Shown here piece by piece: positions 42,344 through 54,360 of a stretch of 64,000 nucleotides of DNA (positions are counted from its first letter, which is position 1; each line of letters opens with the position of its first letter). The stretch is from positions 62,001-126,000 of the forward strand of contig JASPKZ010007424.1 of the NCBI GenBank assembly GCA_030220185.1. Direction: 5' to 3'. A program made the translations under genes and the position numbers. The stretch is from Diploptera punctata. Taxonomy: Eukaryota > Arthropoda > Insecta > Blattodea > Blaberidae. The notes under the pieces are model-generated. The model saw nothing but the letters and a program-made list of their open reading frames with translations, ran no database searches and had not been told where the DNA came from.

Positions 42344-42675
42344 TGTCCACCGCTGTGGTCTCAAGGTAGCATGCTGCCTTGTCACACAGTGGGCCCGGGT
42401 CGATCCCCGGTCGGGGCAGTTTTTCTGGGTGAGGCCTTTATTGGGGTTTTTCCTCACCTGTAAGACAAATGTCAGGAAAACTTTAAGGTGCAAACGGTCC
42501 CCGAAATCATATGGTCAACATCATCATAATCATCCCCCTTATCATCATCATCATCTTTCACCGGTGTGGAAAGCAATGGGAAGCTACCACACCTACAATT
42601 CCCTAGTAAAACTGCAAGCATAGCATGAAAATGCTATGATTGCAGTGAAGGACCTGCCTTCAGGCAAAATTACTA
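42344..42675 (+). repeat. SINE family A, second copy
   Basis: Same body as 2106-2444 ('gtccaccgctgtggtctc', 'gtcaggaaaactttaaggt', 'tgcagtgaaggacctgcctt'). B box reduced to GGGTCGATCCC by a one-base deletion. Confidence 0.85.
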
Positions 42676-42864
42676 TGAATGGATACATTATTTATTGTAT
42701 TTATGAGTGATGTTTTAGGTTAAAGATATTTCAATTTATATTTGTGCTAATATTTATATGCAAAGAGTCCTACATAATTTTTTTGTGTAGAAAAAACTGA
42801 GTTTTAAGATTTACACCACTAACTCTATCTATATGAATAATAATTTTAGAGTTTTATAATAATA

Positions 42865-43022
42865 CGAGCAACCAACCAGGGAGCACTACCTAGAAATACT
42901 TGCCACTGAAGATGCCCTCTGCAGTCGAGGGAGAAACATCTAGAAGAAACACCAGTCATGGACCACGGTCACATAGCCCGGAATCTCTTATTATTATGAT
43001 TACCAGCTGTGAAAGCCTGCAT
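42865..43022 (+). repeat. Solo PLE end (family 4-related)
   Basis: 'ccagtcatggaccacgg' and 'catagcccgga', then 'ccagctgtgaaagcctgca', parallel the right end of PLE 4 ('actggaccacggcc', 'atgcccgga', 'ccggccgtgaaagcctaca'). No coding part. Confidence 0.65.
42906..42940 (+). ncRNA. Hammerhead-like core, solo PLE end
   Basis: CTGAAGA, stem CCCTC/GAGGG with loop TGCAGTC, GAAAC, ATC. Stem II sequence differs from PLE 4 but pairing is kept. Confidence 0.5.
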
Positions 43023-43860
43023 TTAACTAATTTTTGAGTTTGTTAAACATATAACTGCAAATTTTGCCTTTTTGTAAATGCAGTATATTTTAGTGCTTAT
43101 GTCAGTATGGTTTTCAAATTTTTCCCACCTTTTCAATGTTAATTCTTCCCCTGAACATCACAATTTATTTGTGTACAAATTAAATACAGAGAAAATCTAT
43201 TGCATGAAAAACTTCATTAACTGTGAAAAACTGAAAACATGTAATTATGCACAGAAATGAAGATTCACAGAACAGTTTGTAAAATTAAATGCGAGTTTTT
43301 TAAAATTTGTATTATGGCAACCACACCCTTATTTCAGCACGTGTATTTATTAAAGTATATTATTTTTAACGTGTTTTTTACGTGTTTATTCAATAAATAT
43401 ATGAATACTGTCTACATATTTTATTGCATGTTTGGAACTTTTCAAGAATACATATTTCAAAAATTATAGAGCATAAAATCTGGTCTAGATGCCAGGTCTC
43501 GGTAAGTCTCTCTTAATGTGGAAACACATTTATTGGCTAATTTTCCATGAGGCTAAAGAAGTAAAATAAGAAAATCTGGTCCCTATCAATTAATATTTCA
43601 TGAGGAAAATTTAACCATAAACAAATGTTGCATGGGTGAGAATTGAATAAACAAATAAGCTTATAAGGGCTCTGACATTCTTTAAGTGGTAGCTCATTAA
43701 GAATCCATGTGGTGAGCTAATCAGCTTCAGTTATTGGTATTCTGCAAGCAGCACTAGACCAGTGTTTTCATTCTCGGTCTCTTCTAATCTTTTTATGTAT
43801 GCAAGAATCCCACATCATCTGATGTCCTGCAGCCATGCTACATGCCCCCTCCTCCATTTT
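43023..43860. other. AT-rich spacer
   Basis: Nothing recognised. Confidence 0.5.
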
Positions 43861-43869
43861 TCTTCTTCT

Positions 43870-45010
43870 TCTTCCTTCCAAGTATTAGGCCAAGGCCTGT
43901 TATGATCCTATAGAAAATTTTCCTTCCAGTGTTTCATAGGATGGCCCAGAGATCTTCGTCCTCTTGGTATATAATTATAAACAGCTTTGGAGATCCGATT
44001 TGAACTCATTCTTTCAAGATAGTGTTTCCAATTTAGTTGATACCGGTACTGTTTAATATATTCCAAAATTGACGTCTTTAATTCTTTTAAGATATCAGTG
44101 TTATTTTCCTGATCCCATCTGGTATAACCCGCTGTTCTGCGCATGAATCTCATTTCACAAGCCATTATTCTTTCATGTTGTCTTTTTAGTGTCCATGCTT
44201 CACTACCATAGGTCAACACTGGTCTAGCCAAAGTGTTATATAAACGTAATCTGGTGTTTTTTTTGTACAGGGGATGGTTTCATAACTTGATTAATAATTC
44301 CCAAACTTTTATTATAACTAGTAATTTTTTCAGGGATAACCTTTTCATCCCAGATAGAGAGATAATATCCAAGATATTTAAATTGATTAGATCTCTCTAA
44401 AATGTTATTCTGGAGACAGATTTTACTTTGTATGGGGTCCTGCCATGAAATGCCATAATTTTTGTTTTGTTAATTGATATTTCCACATTAAATTTGGCAC
44501 CTATTTTTTGTAATTATAAATTGATCGGAAAGTGCCAGAAGAGCTAAATCATCTGCAAAAAGAATAGCATCGAGTTTTAGGTTCCTATTGATGGGTATAT
44601 ATCCTCGTATTTTCCTCCGTTTGTTTATTAATATATTCATATATATAATGAAAAGGACCGGTGAAAGTCCACATCCTTGTCTTACTGAAGTGTTGATCTT
44701 TTCCCAAGAAGATAATTTGCCATCTTGTTTAACAGAGATTTTATTATCTTTATAGATGTTGAAGATATTAGTAATATATTGTTGTGGAACATTATCATCA
44801 GCTAAAATTTGTAATAATATATTTCTGTCTATTTTGTCAAAAGCCTTTATGAAGTCAACAAAGGTGATATGAATTTCTATATTGAATTCCTTGTGCTTTT
44901 CTAATAGTAGTTTTAGAGTGAAGAATCCATCTGTCCTCCATTTTTGTCTTAGGTAATTTGTTGATTGAGCTCTGGCATTAACTTTAGCTTCATCATGGAG
45001 ATAAAATATC
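43870..45010 (-). pseudogene. LINE relic (fifth type), palm to C-terminus
   Basis: Minus strand from 45010 down: KWRTDGFFTLKLLLEKHKE, FVDFIKAFDKIDRN (first catalytic Asp), NTSVRQGCGLSPVLF, AILFADDLALLALSDQF (FADD box), NQFKYLGYYLS, then the 107-codon frame at 43908-44231 with RPVLTYGSEAWTLKR, ACEMRFMRRTAGYTR, HYLERMSSNRI and RGRRSLGHPMKHW. Palm through C-terminal domain of a LINE clade unlike L1x. Several frameshifts; the tail '(ttc)n ... ttaggccaaggcctgtta' marks the 3' end. Confidence 0.75.
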
Positions 45011-45179
45011 TTGAAAAAACTGCAGGTCTTTCTATCAGTTACTAGTATGATCTGGAAGACACCAGAACTTGGGTCTGTGTAATAAAATTCTACAGTTTCT
45101 CACAATGAAAATCATTAAAGATTCACTTGCCTTCTTAAAGATTCATCTTTATAATTAATAGCATTGAATAACCCTTTTT

Positions 45180-45300
45180 CTATTCTGCACACCCATGACA
45201 TGACAGGACTAGATTGCCCTTAATCTATCAGCCAGCTGCTGGCCCCACATACACACGAGATGGATGATCCTCCAGTCAGCATAGAGGTGACACATGATCA
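45180..45300 (-). repeat. SINE family B fragment
   Basis: 'catgacatgacaggactaga', 'ttgccctta' and 'cagcatagaggtgacac' resemble the 3' part of the SINE at 48107-48475. Confidence 0.5.
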
Positions 45301-45679
45301 TTTTTAAGAAATCAGTATCTACAGTTATTTTGTCAGTTGATTTAAATCTCTAAATTCTACCACACTTTTTTCCTACTCTTTGTGTTTCAGACAAACTTTC
45401 AACAGGGGAAGATTTCAAAACAAAAAAATAAAATAAAAAGACCAAATTATATTTTTGAAACAAATCAATCATTGAAGGACTCCCAACCAGAGGTCCCCTG
45501 TCTCAAAATATCCAGTTCACATCTTATTATTATCTGACACCTATAGCATGTCGATGTTATAAGTGAGAGTTGAAGATCAGGTTAAATTACATAAATGTAA
45601 ATCTAAGGGCTGCTGAACATGATGATAGGGAGTTCATATCCTTATTGTAAGTAAGTGTATCTATTTATCTCATATTTAC
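45301..45679. other. Spacer
   Basis: Nothing recognised. Confidence 0.5.
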
Positions 45680-45683
45680 TTAA

Positions 45684-45826
45684 CCCTCTGCATGCCACTG
45701 GTAAAATCTCTTCTGTCAGAGATTTAAATCGCACCTGCCGATGTGTTCGGCTTTGCAAGTAGTTTAAGTATATTGTCTGGCAGGTAATGGACAGGAGCAC
45801 CAGATCGGCTCATGACACCTAAAGGG
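45684..45826. mobile_element. Candidate piggyBac-type miniature element
   Basis: 143 bp between TTAA (45680-45683) and TTAA (45827-45830), with ends CCCTCTGCATGCCACTGG and, inverted, CCCTTTAGGTGTCATGAG. End similarity is only partial, but TTAA plus CCCTYT is typical of piggyBac ends. Confidence 0.4.
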
Positions 45827-45830
45827 TTAA

Positions 45831-46469
45831 AATAAATTGAAAGTATAGCAGAACTTACAATGTTCTCATATCAAAAAACCTACCTTGAAATTTTTATGAC
45901 AATGCCTCCATTCTGTTTTGAGCCAAGAGACAGAAAAATTAGCTGCAAGTTTTAAATGTAAGTATTAAAATTGAAACTCTGTCTTGAAAAAAGGAGTGAA
46001 GTTTAAATATTATGCCTTGGAGATAGGAGAGAGTGCAGGAGATAACAACAAATAGCATGTGCTTACTGTAAATATTCCAGTCTTGATGTTAGGACCTTCC
46101 AGTTTGAATTCATAACTGATATTTTTGTAATTAGGAACCTTACTAGATGATCACTTTGTCAAGAACATTTTAAAGTAGATTTCGACATGATATGAATGAC
46201 AGTTCCTTGTTAGCTTTATAGAACACAATGCATTTCTTAGTGTAATTCAGCTGGGTATTCCAAGGGCCAGAATGATATCGTTATTATCTATTTAGTGAAA
46301 CTTTTATATTTTATAACAAAAGTGATTTCCAGTAATCAAAACTTTTTATTAATTCTTTCGCAATATTATATACCATAATAAAGTGCTAGGAAAATATTTG
46401 AACAAAAAAGAGATGAACAAACAGTAAATAGAGAAAATGCATAAAAGGACTACATGAACCATATAACAA
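45831..46469. other. Spacer
   Basis: Nothing recognised. Confidence 0.5.
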
Positions 46470-46782
46470 ACCAGATGTAAAAAGTAAACTCTCTGCTTGT
46501 GTCCGAGGGATGAGATGAGATGAAGGTCTTATTATTAAAGGTTGGTGAGGATGCGTATCACAGGGACATATGAAATGAAATGGAATGGATGACATGAGCG
46601 TGGAAAAGTGGTGGAATGAAGATTTTGGCAGGATACACAGAAGATACCCCATGAAATACCTGCCTTGGCTCCGATTCATCTACCAAAAACCTCACATGGA
46701 GTGACAGAGATGTGAACTCAGGACTCAGAGGTGGAGGGCAAGTGCCTGGAGCCACCAGAAACCAGTTGTAATAAGAATATTT
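46470..46782 (-). repeat. tRNA-derived SINE, family C
   Basis: Minus strand: GTGGCTCCAGGCACTTGCCC and GAGTTCACATC (A- and B-like boxes), then 'atgtgaggtttttggtagat', 'ggtatttcatggggtatctt' and a variable end. It sits directly before a LINE fragment. Confidence 0.5.
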
Positions 46783-46784
46783 AA

Positions 46785-46985
46785 GTGTTGACAGGACATG
46801 TGAGGAACATGGAAACTCCCCAGTAAGTAGGTTAAGAATGAGGTGGGAGAATAACATTAACCATGATTGAGGGAAATAAATTATACTGCAGATGATTGGA
46901 AAGCATTAGCTCAGGATAGGGATGTATGGAGAGCTTATTTCCGCATGACCTCAGGTTCAACAGGGCCAATTATTTAGTTATACAT
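46785..46985 (+). pseudogene. LINE L1x 3' end
   Basis: Plus strand: RLRMRWENNINHD, then 'gattggaaagcattagctca', 'ggatagggatgtatggagag' and 'caggttcaac', matching the L1x C-terminus (DWKALAQDRDVWRAY) and 3' tail. One frameshift. Confidence 0.65.
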
Positions 46986-47097
46986 ATTTGTAGCAATAAA
47001 GTTTAAAAGTGTTATATTACACATTCTTGATATGTATATGATTTTAATTTGCAGTTCTTTTGAATGTTGCTCTTCATGTGTTGTATCTATTCTATAG

Positions 47098-47365
47098 TGT
47101 TCTGCCCTAGGGCAGGTCCATCACTGCAATCATAGCATTCATGCTATGCTTTGTAGCTTTACTAGGGAATTATAGGTGTGGTAACTTCCCATGGCTTTGC
47201 ACACCAGCAGGTGATGATGATGATGGCCAAATGATGATCGGAGACCGTTTGGGCCTCAAAGCTTCCTGACATTTGTGTTACAGGTGAGGAAAAACCTCAC
47301 CCAGGAAGCTTGTCCTGCTGCATAACAAGGCAGCACGCAACCTCAACCACAGCAGTGGACTATGT
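47098..47365 (-). repeat. SINE family A, third copy
   Basis: Inverse of 2106-2444, e.g. 'gggcaggtccatcactgcaa' and 'aggcagcacgcaacctcaac'. The B box is largely destroyed. Confidence 0.8.
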
Positions 47366-47849
47366 GTTATATAGACAAATAAAACATTTGTGTGGTATTT
47401 GAAATTGCCTTCCATAGATTTACAGCACATAAAAGAACATCAAGTCTGAAATAAAGAGGTCTCTGCATTTTTCAGCCTTTCACACCTAGATTTGAATTGT
47501 GACCTTAGTAATTAAAGAATGTCATTACATAAAATAATAACATAATGTACTTCAAGAACAAAATAATTACCAGTATATGATTTGCAAATGTTCATTATTT
47601 GACAGCCAAAAAGAAATAATACTACAAATCATTATATGTACAGTGCTTGGTTAAAAAAAGAAAATAACTTAATTGTAAGGACTTAATGGTAACAATCTCT
47701 GATGTCGGCCATTGAAGAAGGAAAAGAACAAAATATTAATAGAAATAATTTAGATAGGAAAAAGAATTTTATGATTGTATTACTCTAAAACTTTATATCA
47801 TGTAACAATATAGGAAAATTCTTTGGTAACTGACATAACAATTGAACAA
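47366..47849. other. AT-rich spacer
   Basis: Nothing recognised. Confidence 0.5.
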
Positions 47850-48102
47850 AATAAAATAACATTTTATTTTATTTATTTATTTTTTTGGTCTTCAGATAGT
47901 ACTTTTTTTCTTCAAAACATTTATATATAGGTTCCAATCTCTTTAAAAAAATATGGAGTTTCTCTCTTCAATAATTATGTTTAAATGAACGGTTTTTATA
48001 CTAACTGACGTAACTGTAGGATGACATGATGTTTTACAGAGTGAGAGTAATATAACTTTCTGAAGTATTCAATTTTATTTCAACAAGCAATTGTGAATGT
48101 AG

Positions 48103-48106
<4 letters not shown>

Positions 48107-48137
<31 letters not shown>

Positions 48138-48475
48138 TCCATGGCACGACAGGCCTAGAAGGCCCTTAGCCTAGGATGCTGGCCTCACATCTACATGTAT
48201 CAATCACAGAGGTAGATGATCATTTAGCCAGTGTAGGGGTGACATGTGGTCAGCATGTCGAGTCCCCCAACCGTTATAGCTGGTTTTCTCAACCTGGAAC
48301 CACTACTTATTATAGCTACCCAAATGCCTCAGGATGATGGGTGGACACCGGTCCCATACTGACTGAAATACCATGAGAAAATTTCTTCCCCCATGGACAC
48401 TCAAACCAGTGCAAGTCCTGTAGCTCTGTGCCAAGGCTTCCTGCCCTAACCACTCGGCTACGGCATGGACATTGT
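48107..48475 (-). repeat. tRNA-derived SINE, family B
   Basis: Minus strand: GCCGTAGCCGAGTGGTTAGG (Ser/Leu-type A box), 'tttgagtgtccatgggggaa', 'gaccggtgtccacccatcat', 'cgacatgctgaccacatgtc' and '(att)n' tail. Full-length looking. Confidence 0.7.
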
Positions 48476-48489
48476 GAATGTAATGTATA

Positions 48490-49170
48490 TAATATATAAT
48501 TCTTCTGTACATGTGTTTGTCACTCTACTCCTCCTAAACGACTGGACCAATTTTGATGAAATTTTTAGTATGTGTCTGATTGGTCCCTTGATGGTTTAGA
48601 TTCACAATTAGACCCTCTAAAACCATTAGGTGTAGGAGTTCACCTGAAGTGAACATTTAAAAATCGCTCTAGCGGTCACAATTTTCAATGTTTCAGAACG
48701 AAACTCAGTATATCCTATTAAAATAAACTGTAGCAGGCATTGCCAAAAAATGAGCGAAATCTGACAATTAGAAGCAGAGGTTTACTTGAAATCCGAAATT
48801 AAAAACTGCCTAAACAACTGGGCCGATTTTTATGATTTTGTGTGTGTGTGTGTTTGAGTCAGTCTCTGGTTGGTTTAGATTCACAATTGGACCCTCTAAA
48901 ACCATTAGGTGTAGGAGTTTACATGAAGTGAACATTTAAAAATCACTCTAGCGGTCACAATTTTTTATGTTTCACAACGAAACTCAGTATATTCTATTAA
49001 AATAAAACCGAGGTAGGTACCCTCCAAAAATGAGTGAAATCAGACAATTGGAAGTTTACTTGAAATCCGAAATTAAAAACTGCCTAAACACTGGATTGAT
49101 TTTTTTTTTTGTGTTTGAATGGGTCCCTTGATGATTTAGATTCACAATTACACCCAGTAGGTGGTGCTGC
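48490..49170. repeat. Long tandem repeat, about 2.3 units of about 285 bp
   Basis: 'ggtttagattcacaatt', 'aaaaccattaggtgtaggag', 'gaagtgaacatttaaaaatc' and 'aacgaaactcagtatat' at 48593-48715 recur at 48876-48992; a third start ('tttagattcacaatta') is at 49137. No coding potential. Resembles 33649-34029 in style. Confidence 0.75.
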
Positions 49171-49439
49171 AATTGGGTTATATAATTTTTTTATATCAGC
49201 TGTGTCGTCATCTGCATTACTGACATATTCCACATGACAACAATGTGACTTCATAATGTACGCTCCTTGAGTCACAACAGATAGCAGTGAGGAGTTTTCT
49301 TGCAAACTTATTAATTAGTGAATTTTATGATAAAAAATATCTGGCCATGACATGAGAATTGAACATAGATAGATATATCATCAGTTGATTAATGTCTTTG
49401 ACATCGTCTGATTCCTAATAGCCAGTTTTGTCGGTCGAT

Positions 49440-49745
49440 CCAATCTCCTGGTTGTAGATGTTTCTCCTTCATATATAAACATATTCCCTGACTTCAGGAG
49501 GTTTTAGGTCTTCCCCTGCTTCGTCTTCCCTCAGGTTTCCATTCCAAAACAGAGTTTGGTAGTCGGTCCTCTTCCATTCGCTGGATATGTCCGTACCATC
49601 TTAATTGCTGAGTTTTAATATAATCTAAAATAGTGTCTTCAATCTTCATTTTCTCCCTTATAACTGAGTTCCTAATTTTTCTCTTCTTGAAATTCTTGCG
49701 GCCCTTTGTATAAATTCCATTTCCTTCGGGCAGGTAAAACATCTG
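49440..49745 (-). pseudogene. LINE C-terminal end (sixth relic)
   Basis: 82 codons at 49494-49742: RKIRNSVIREKMKIEDTILD, QQLRWYGHIQRMEEDRLP and PEGRRSRGRPKTS. The C-terminal RNxVIREKM / RWYGHxQRM domain of an insect LINE, related to 27170-28010. Only the 3' end is present. Confidence 0.7.
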
Positions 49746-49980
49746 CCAGGTACGCTATTATATATATGTATATATATATATTTGTGTGTGTGTGTGTGTG
49801 TGTGTGTATGAGGAGGTAATCAGAATACATGTTTTGAGTTTTATGTCTAATAAACTTTAGTCAGTAATTACAAAATAAAGATAACTGACATAACAACTAA
49901 TAATTCTGCATGGTGTAAGAGTTTTAATTAAAATAATAATAATTCTTTGTTATGTATGAGTTTGTTCATATTCTAGGAAG

Positions 49981-50200
49981 CAGGGAAGAACTTTAATTTT
50001 CATGTGTTATGTCAATTTGACGTGGAATTCACCTATAATTTAATAAAAAAAACTAACAGAACCAATAGTAAATCACATAGAACATTATCAGATCAGTGCT
50101 GAACTGGAATGTTAATAAGTCTTGTATTCAGAAGCCAGAGAGAAGATTAACTATCATCAATCTTTGCTACTGGATAATAAATAATCAAGAGTTAATATTA
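49981..50200. other. Spacer
   Basis: Nothing recognised. Confidence 0.5.
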
Positions 50201-50208
50201 TTTATTAA

Positions 50209-52300
50209 TAGGGCCCGGATTTTATGTAATATTAAATTAAGAAATATGTACATAAATACGTAACCAAATATTGTGAAATATGTAAATAAATATGTAATAA
50301 AGCAATTATATGTAAAATCCAAAATGTTATTTATTTGCTATAAAAAAGAAGTCCACGTAGTCAAATCTCTATGTTAATTTTTAATCAATTCACTTCTGCT
50401 ACAAGTACAGTACGGAGAAGAAGTGAAGTACAAGTGTCAACCATTCAAGCATTTAAGCCACATTGGATCAGTGTTCACAATTAATTGTAATATACTTTTC
50501 CAAATGTTCTGTTGTCATGCACAGTCTTCTGTCCGACAATATGTATTTGTTAATTGAAAAAGATCGCTCAACTTTGCAAGAAGTCAACGGTGCATATTTA
50601 TAGAGAGGGATCGTGCTAGGAATAATATTCTCAGGGGGTTCTACATTTTCACCATTAAATAAGCAAGAAAGAGTAACAAGAGTTGGGTATCCAGGGTTCT
50701 TGTTTAGCACAGACTGCAGTTTAGTGGAAACTACGCCACCCACTTTGCCTAGTACAACACTGACCTTTTGAACTGCATCTTCCATTATTTCCAACAGCTT
50801 CTTGGAGAGACATACCTGAAGTTTCCAGTTTCTTGATACTGTTGGGAAGCCAGCTGAAGTGACTTGTGATGTATGAAACTGAACTGAGCACTTTAGAACT
50901 GTTGAATGCTAACAAGGATTCACTCACACATACTGTAGGATCAGAAGAAAAGTTCTCAATCACTGATTTCACAGCTTCGAAGTGCTTACTGTAGAAAATT
51001 ACAGTTTCGATCCATGTTGCCCACCTTGTTATCACTGGCTCTGGAGGCAGAGGTACAGCTTCTTGTAACATTGTACACAATAAGGACATTTTAAGAAAAT
51101 GTTCTTCGTTGCTGATATCAGTGTGTTTACTTCTGCAAAATCATATCTAACTGTCTCTGCCACTCGTTGCAATGCTTGAGCCATACATGTAACATGCACT
51201 AAGTTTGGATAAAATACAGTAAGCGATTTCCCTGCTTTTAACATGTATGGAGCTGCATCTGTGTAACCATTAATGATCTGGCAATTGTTGAACTATTTGT
51301 TACCCTCCAAATGTTTACAATAAATTAAGTAGGATTTTGATGCAGCTTCAGAGTCCATCTTGCCCACAATTAGATTAGCGATGAAACAGCCTGCAGCATC
51401 CGTCGTCTCATCAGCAGAAATCCGTATAGGTGAGTTGCCTATGTCAATCCTGATGTTTTCTAATATGTCAACATAACATGAATCCAAGTAATTCTTCCTG
51501 AGAGTGGACTCGTTGGGAATGTTGCAGTTGCAGTATTTTTGTAAGAAATGTTTAAATTCAGGTACCTGAAGTTTGTTCCAGGGTATGTTCCCTGCAACCA
51601 ACGCCATACACAGTTCTTTGTAAAATTCACTATTAGATGATGTAGGCTGTCCCTGCAACTGTGTAAGTAGTACCTGTTTCTCTGAAGAAACTCGTTTATT
51701 TTTAATATACAGATTGCTTCGTAAATGTTGTTGAATTTGAGATTTCATCGTACACCCAATATGTTTATCACAAGTTTGGCAGAGGACTGTTTTACCATCA
51801 GTGATTAAAGCACTGTCAGCAGAAATCCACGTTTTTAGCTTTGAAGACAACGAAGATGCAACCAGTGCGATGGTTAAATGCAACTGACTTTTATAAATTC
51901 TAAAACGTTTGAGAACAAGGAAGAAAAAATGTTTGAAACAAGTCATTGTTGTCCGCATTGAACTCGTACAAATTAGCTTTAAATGCAATGGAAATGTTTA
52001 GGATTGACGACAATGCATGAGAAGCACAATAATAAAAATTACAATTGTTTTTCCTTTCTTACTATGTAACGAAAATTAATGGGATTGACAAAATTTTATA
52101 ATAATTCTGCAAAGAATATTAAAATATGTAAAATTATGTACTATTGTGTGAAATATGTATTATAGCTCGAAATATGTAAAAAATATGTAATTTAAAACTT
52201 TGGAATAAGGGTCTTTTCAGTTCAATTCGTCGACATTTTAGCTTTTTTATAACTACATACACAGCAACAGAATATGTAATTACATAAAATCCGGACTCTA
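50209..52300 (-). mobile_element. hAT transposon, full boundaries, 8-bp TSD
   Basis: The left end TAGGGCCCGGATTTTATG and the right end, inverted, TAGAGTCCGGATTTTATG form about 22-bp TIRs. TTTATTAA repeats at 50201-50208 and 52301-52308. Subterminal 'aatatgta' motifs recur at both sides (50250-50310, 52125-52280), likely transposase-binding repeats. 2092 bp with a broken transposase on the minus strand. Confidence 0.95.
50468..51988 (-). pseudogene. hAT transposase (CGGBP1-like finger), multiply frameshifted
   Basis: Four consecutive minus-strand frames. 51293-51988 (231 codons): a C-x2-C finger CQTCDKHIGCTMKSQIQQHL, where the last zinc His of the usual S-x2-H is Tyr, then NIPWNKLQVPEFKHFLQKYC, IPNESTLRKNYLDSCY and ISADETTDAAGCFIANLIVG (first catalytic Asp in SADETTD). 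51032-51244: [16 protein letters not shown], with a hAT CxxH-like block. 50721-51089: [20 protein letters not shown] with the RWxTW motif. 50468-50794: YKYAPLTSCKVERSFSINK and SDRRLCMTTEHLEKYI dimerisation end. CGGBP1-type hAT; at least three frameshifts. Confidence 0.85.
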
Positions 52301-52308
52301 TTTATTAA

Positions 52309-52914
52309 TTTACTTTCATTCTTATATTATTTTAATTATTAATGTGAATTTTTGAACATTCAAATGGAAAAAAGATAAAAAAAAAAAAAGAAAATTTGAT
52401 CACACAGCTAATTGGCAGAGAGAAATTGAAAGTGATATGTCCAAAGTCATTGAGATGTATGACACACCACAGGATGTTAGGATATCTCCGTAGTGAAATT
52501 CAGGTATAGGAGTTTAATCCATGTGCCATAATTAATCTCATAGCAGATAAAGACAATGTAAAAGAAACAAACATTTATGGTGGGAGGTAGTTACTAGTCA
52601 TACTGTATTTCCAATCATTAATAAAAACCAACAGTAATTAAGTAAAATCCATTTACTTAATCTGTGTCTGTAATGGAGTAGCCCATTGTTGAGTCATAGC
52701 CTCTCCTCGGTAAAGTGTTTCTAGACAAGTTAATTTTAGTTACCTTATTTGCTCGTAGATGTCATGGATGGCATGTGGTCAACACACCGACCCAATGAGA
52801 CATCTAACAGGCAACTAAGGTATTACTAGGACATTGATTTTGGTAAATAAATTTTGCTTAGAGGCCTCTTTATTCGGGCTTAAGGATCTTTTATGAACCT
52901 GAAAATCTTCAGAC
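52309..52914. other. Spacer, possible SINE scrap at 52740-52800
   Basis: 'gatgtcatggatggcatgtggtcaaca' is faintly like SINE B. Otherwise nothing. Confidence 0.35.
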
Positions 52915-53070
52915 TTGGGATCAATGGTTTAAAGTCCCTCCTGGAGCACTTGCTCCTTGGATATTTCCATCCTAAAAAAATTCATCAACCCAGGCGAGGT
53001 TGAACCTGCGACCATCAGAACTAGAGCCAAGGAGCATAACCACCAGTCCTCTGCAGCTGACTTAATTCCC
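52915..53070 (-). repeat. tRNA-derived SINE fragment
   Basis: Minus strand: 'ctgcagaggactggtggtta' and GGTTCAACCTC (B box), then a lysine-codon-free tail. Promoter half only. Confidence 0.45.
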
Positions 53071-54084
53071 TTAATGATGTATCGTAATAGAGTATTTATT
53101 AGGAGAGAAATGTTATTTAATATTGTTAAAGCCAGGCTGACGTACCAGTACCTTCATTAAATTTTAGTTTTACAAATATTTAATAAACATCTTGATATAT
53201 TTATTGAGCTATCCTTGTGTGGAAATTGTATAACAGGAGAACTCTTAAAAATTACTATGGGTAAAAATTTACCTCAATAAGATGGCCAAAAAAATATTGC
53301 AACACAGCTCTGGTTCTTTTGTCATCAAATTATTTTGTCACTGTAATCTTGCTGACAGTTGTATCGTGTCAGATCCCTGTTCATCAAACTAAAGTGCATT
53401 GCTAAAAAGACCAATGGAATACATAAGGAGATGTAAGGCTGCAGGACAAAAAAAAAGCTCTGAATGTAAAGGTTTGGAAGACTGGGAGTGGGAAGGTAGA
53501 ATAAGAGTGTAGAACATTCGTTAGAGGAAGATGTATTCATGATGATGAAGAGAAAAAGTTCTGGTAATGAAAATTTGAACCTGGCAGTTGATGAAAACTA
53601 GGAACAAACCTAATTCAAGTTTGTTGGCACTGGAGTTTGAACCCGGAACTTCTCAAATACCAGTCTCAAATGTTACCATGTGCTTGGTTAAGAGTGTCAT
53701 TAAAATTAAATCAATGACTTCTTTGAAAAACACATGTCAAACACACAGCCAATGGATACACCTGAAGGTCTTGTGCAATAAGATGTTGAATGCTAAAGAG
53801 TTTATAAATAAAAAAAATAATAATAATTGCATTACCACAATATTGTGCATGTGTAGTTAGTCAGTCATTTTGATATTACTTGTAACAATGGAATAAATGA
53901 AGGCTGATTCAATCACAACTGCCAACTGACAAAATTAATTAAAATTGTATCATAACAGTTCTAAGTACTTTTTTGCAATGTGAAATTGTTTATTTTTACT
54001 TAGCGTTGTATTGAAGTAAATTCTGATGTGAACTGATTATTTATGCCCCATATTATTTCTACTGTGTACTTTTGCTTGTTTAGG
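53071..54084. other. Spacer with a minus-strand tRNA-like scrap
   Basis: At 53620-53690 the minus strand has 'ctcttaaccaagcacatggt' and GGTTCAAACTC, a B-box-like tRNA remnant. Otherwise nothing recognised. Confidence 0.35.
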
Positions 54085-54360
54085 AATCATGCATAGCATA
54101 GTTAGTAAGGCGATAGGTTAGTAGCCAATAGGTTGCGGGTTCAATTCCCAATAAGGTTGTAATATTTAAAATGACCTAAATTTTCTGGTGGTTCCATGGC
54201 CCTGGGATAAATTTAGCCTCTAAATTGAAATGAGTACCAGGTGCAATACTCTTAGGGATAAAGACAGCCATCATACAGGGCTGACAATCCAGCTCACATT
54301 TTGTGCTGATTGTCTGCAGAAGATGGAGACTTAACCTCCTACATACTGTAGTGGGATCAA
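54085..54360 (+). repeat. tRNA-derived SINE, family D
   Basis: 'ggcgataggttagtagccaa' and GGTTCAATTCC (B box), then 'ctggtggttccatggccctg', 'aaattgaaatgagtaccagg' and 'aagatggagacttaacctcc'. Single copy here. Confidence 0.5.

Larger units (their letters stand above)
47850..49980 (+). repeat. Dispersed repeat R1, second copy, split
   Basis: 47850-48106 and 49795-49980 together match 19378-19990. The block 48107-49790 between them is younger. At 49925-49960 this copy lacks the tRNA-like cassette, giving its empty site. A (TG)n run lies at about 49783-49808. Confidence 0.6.
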
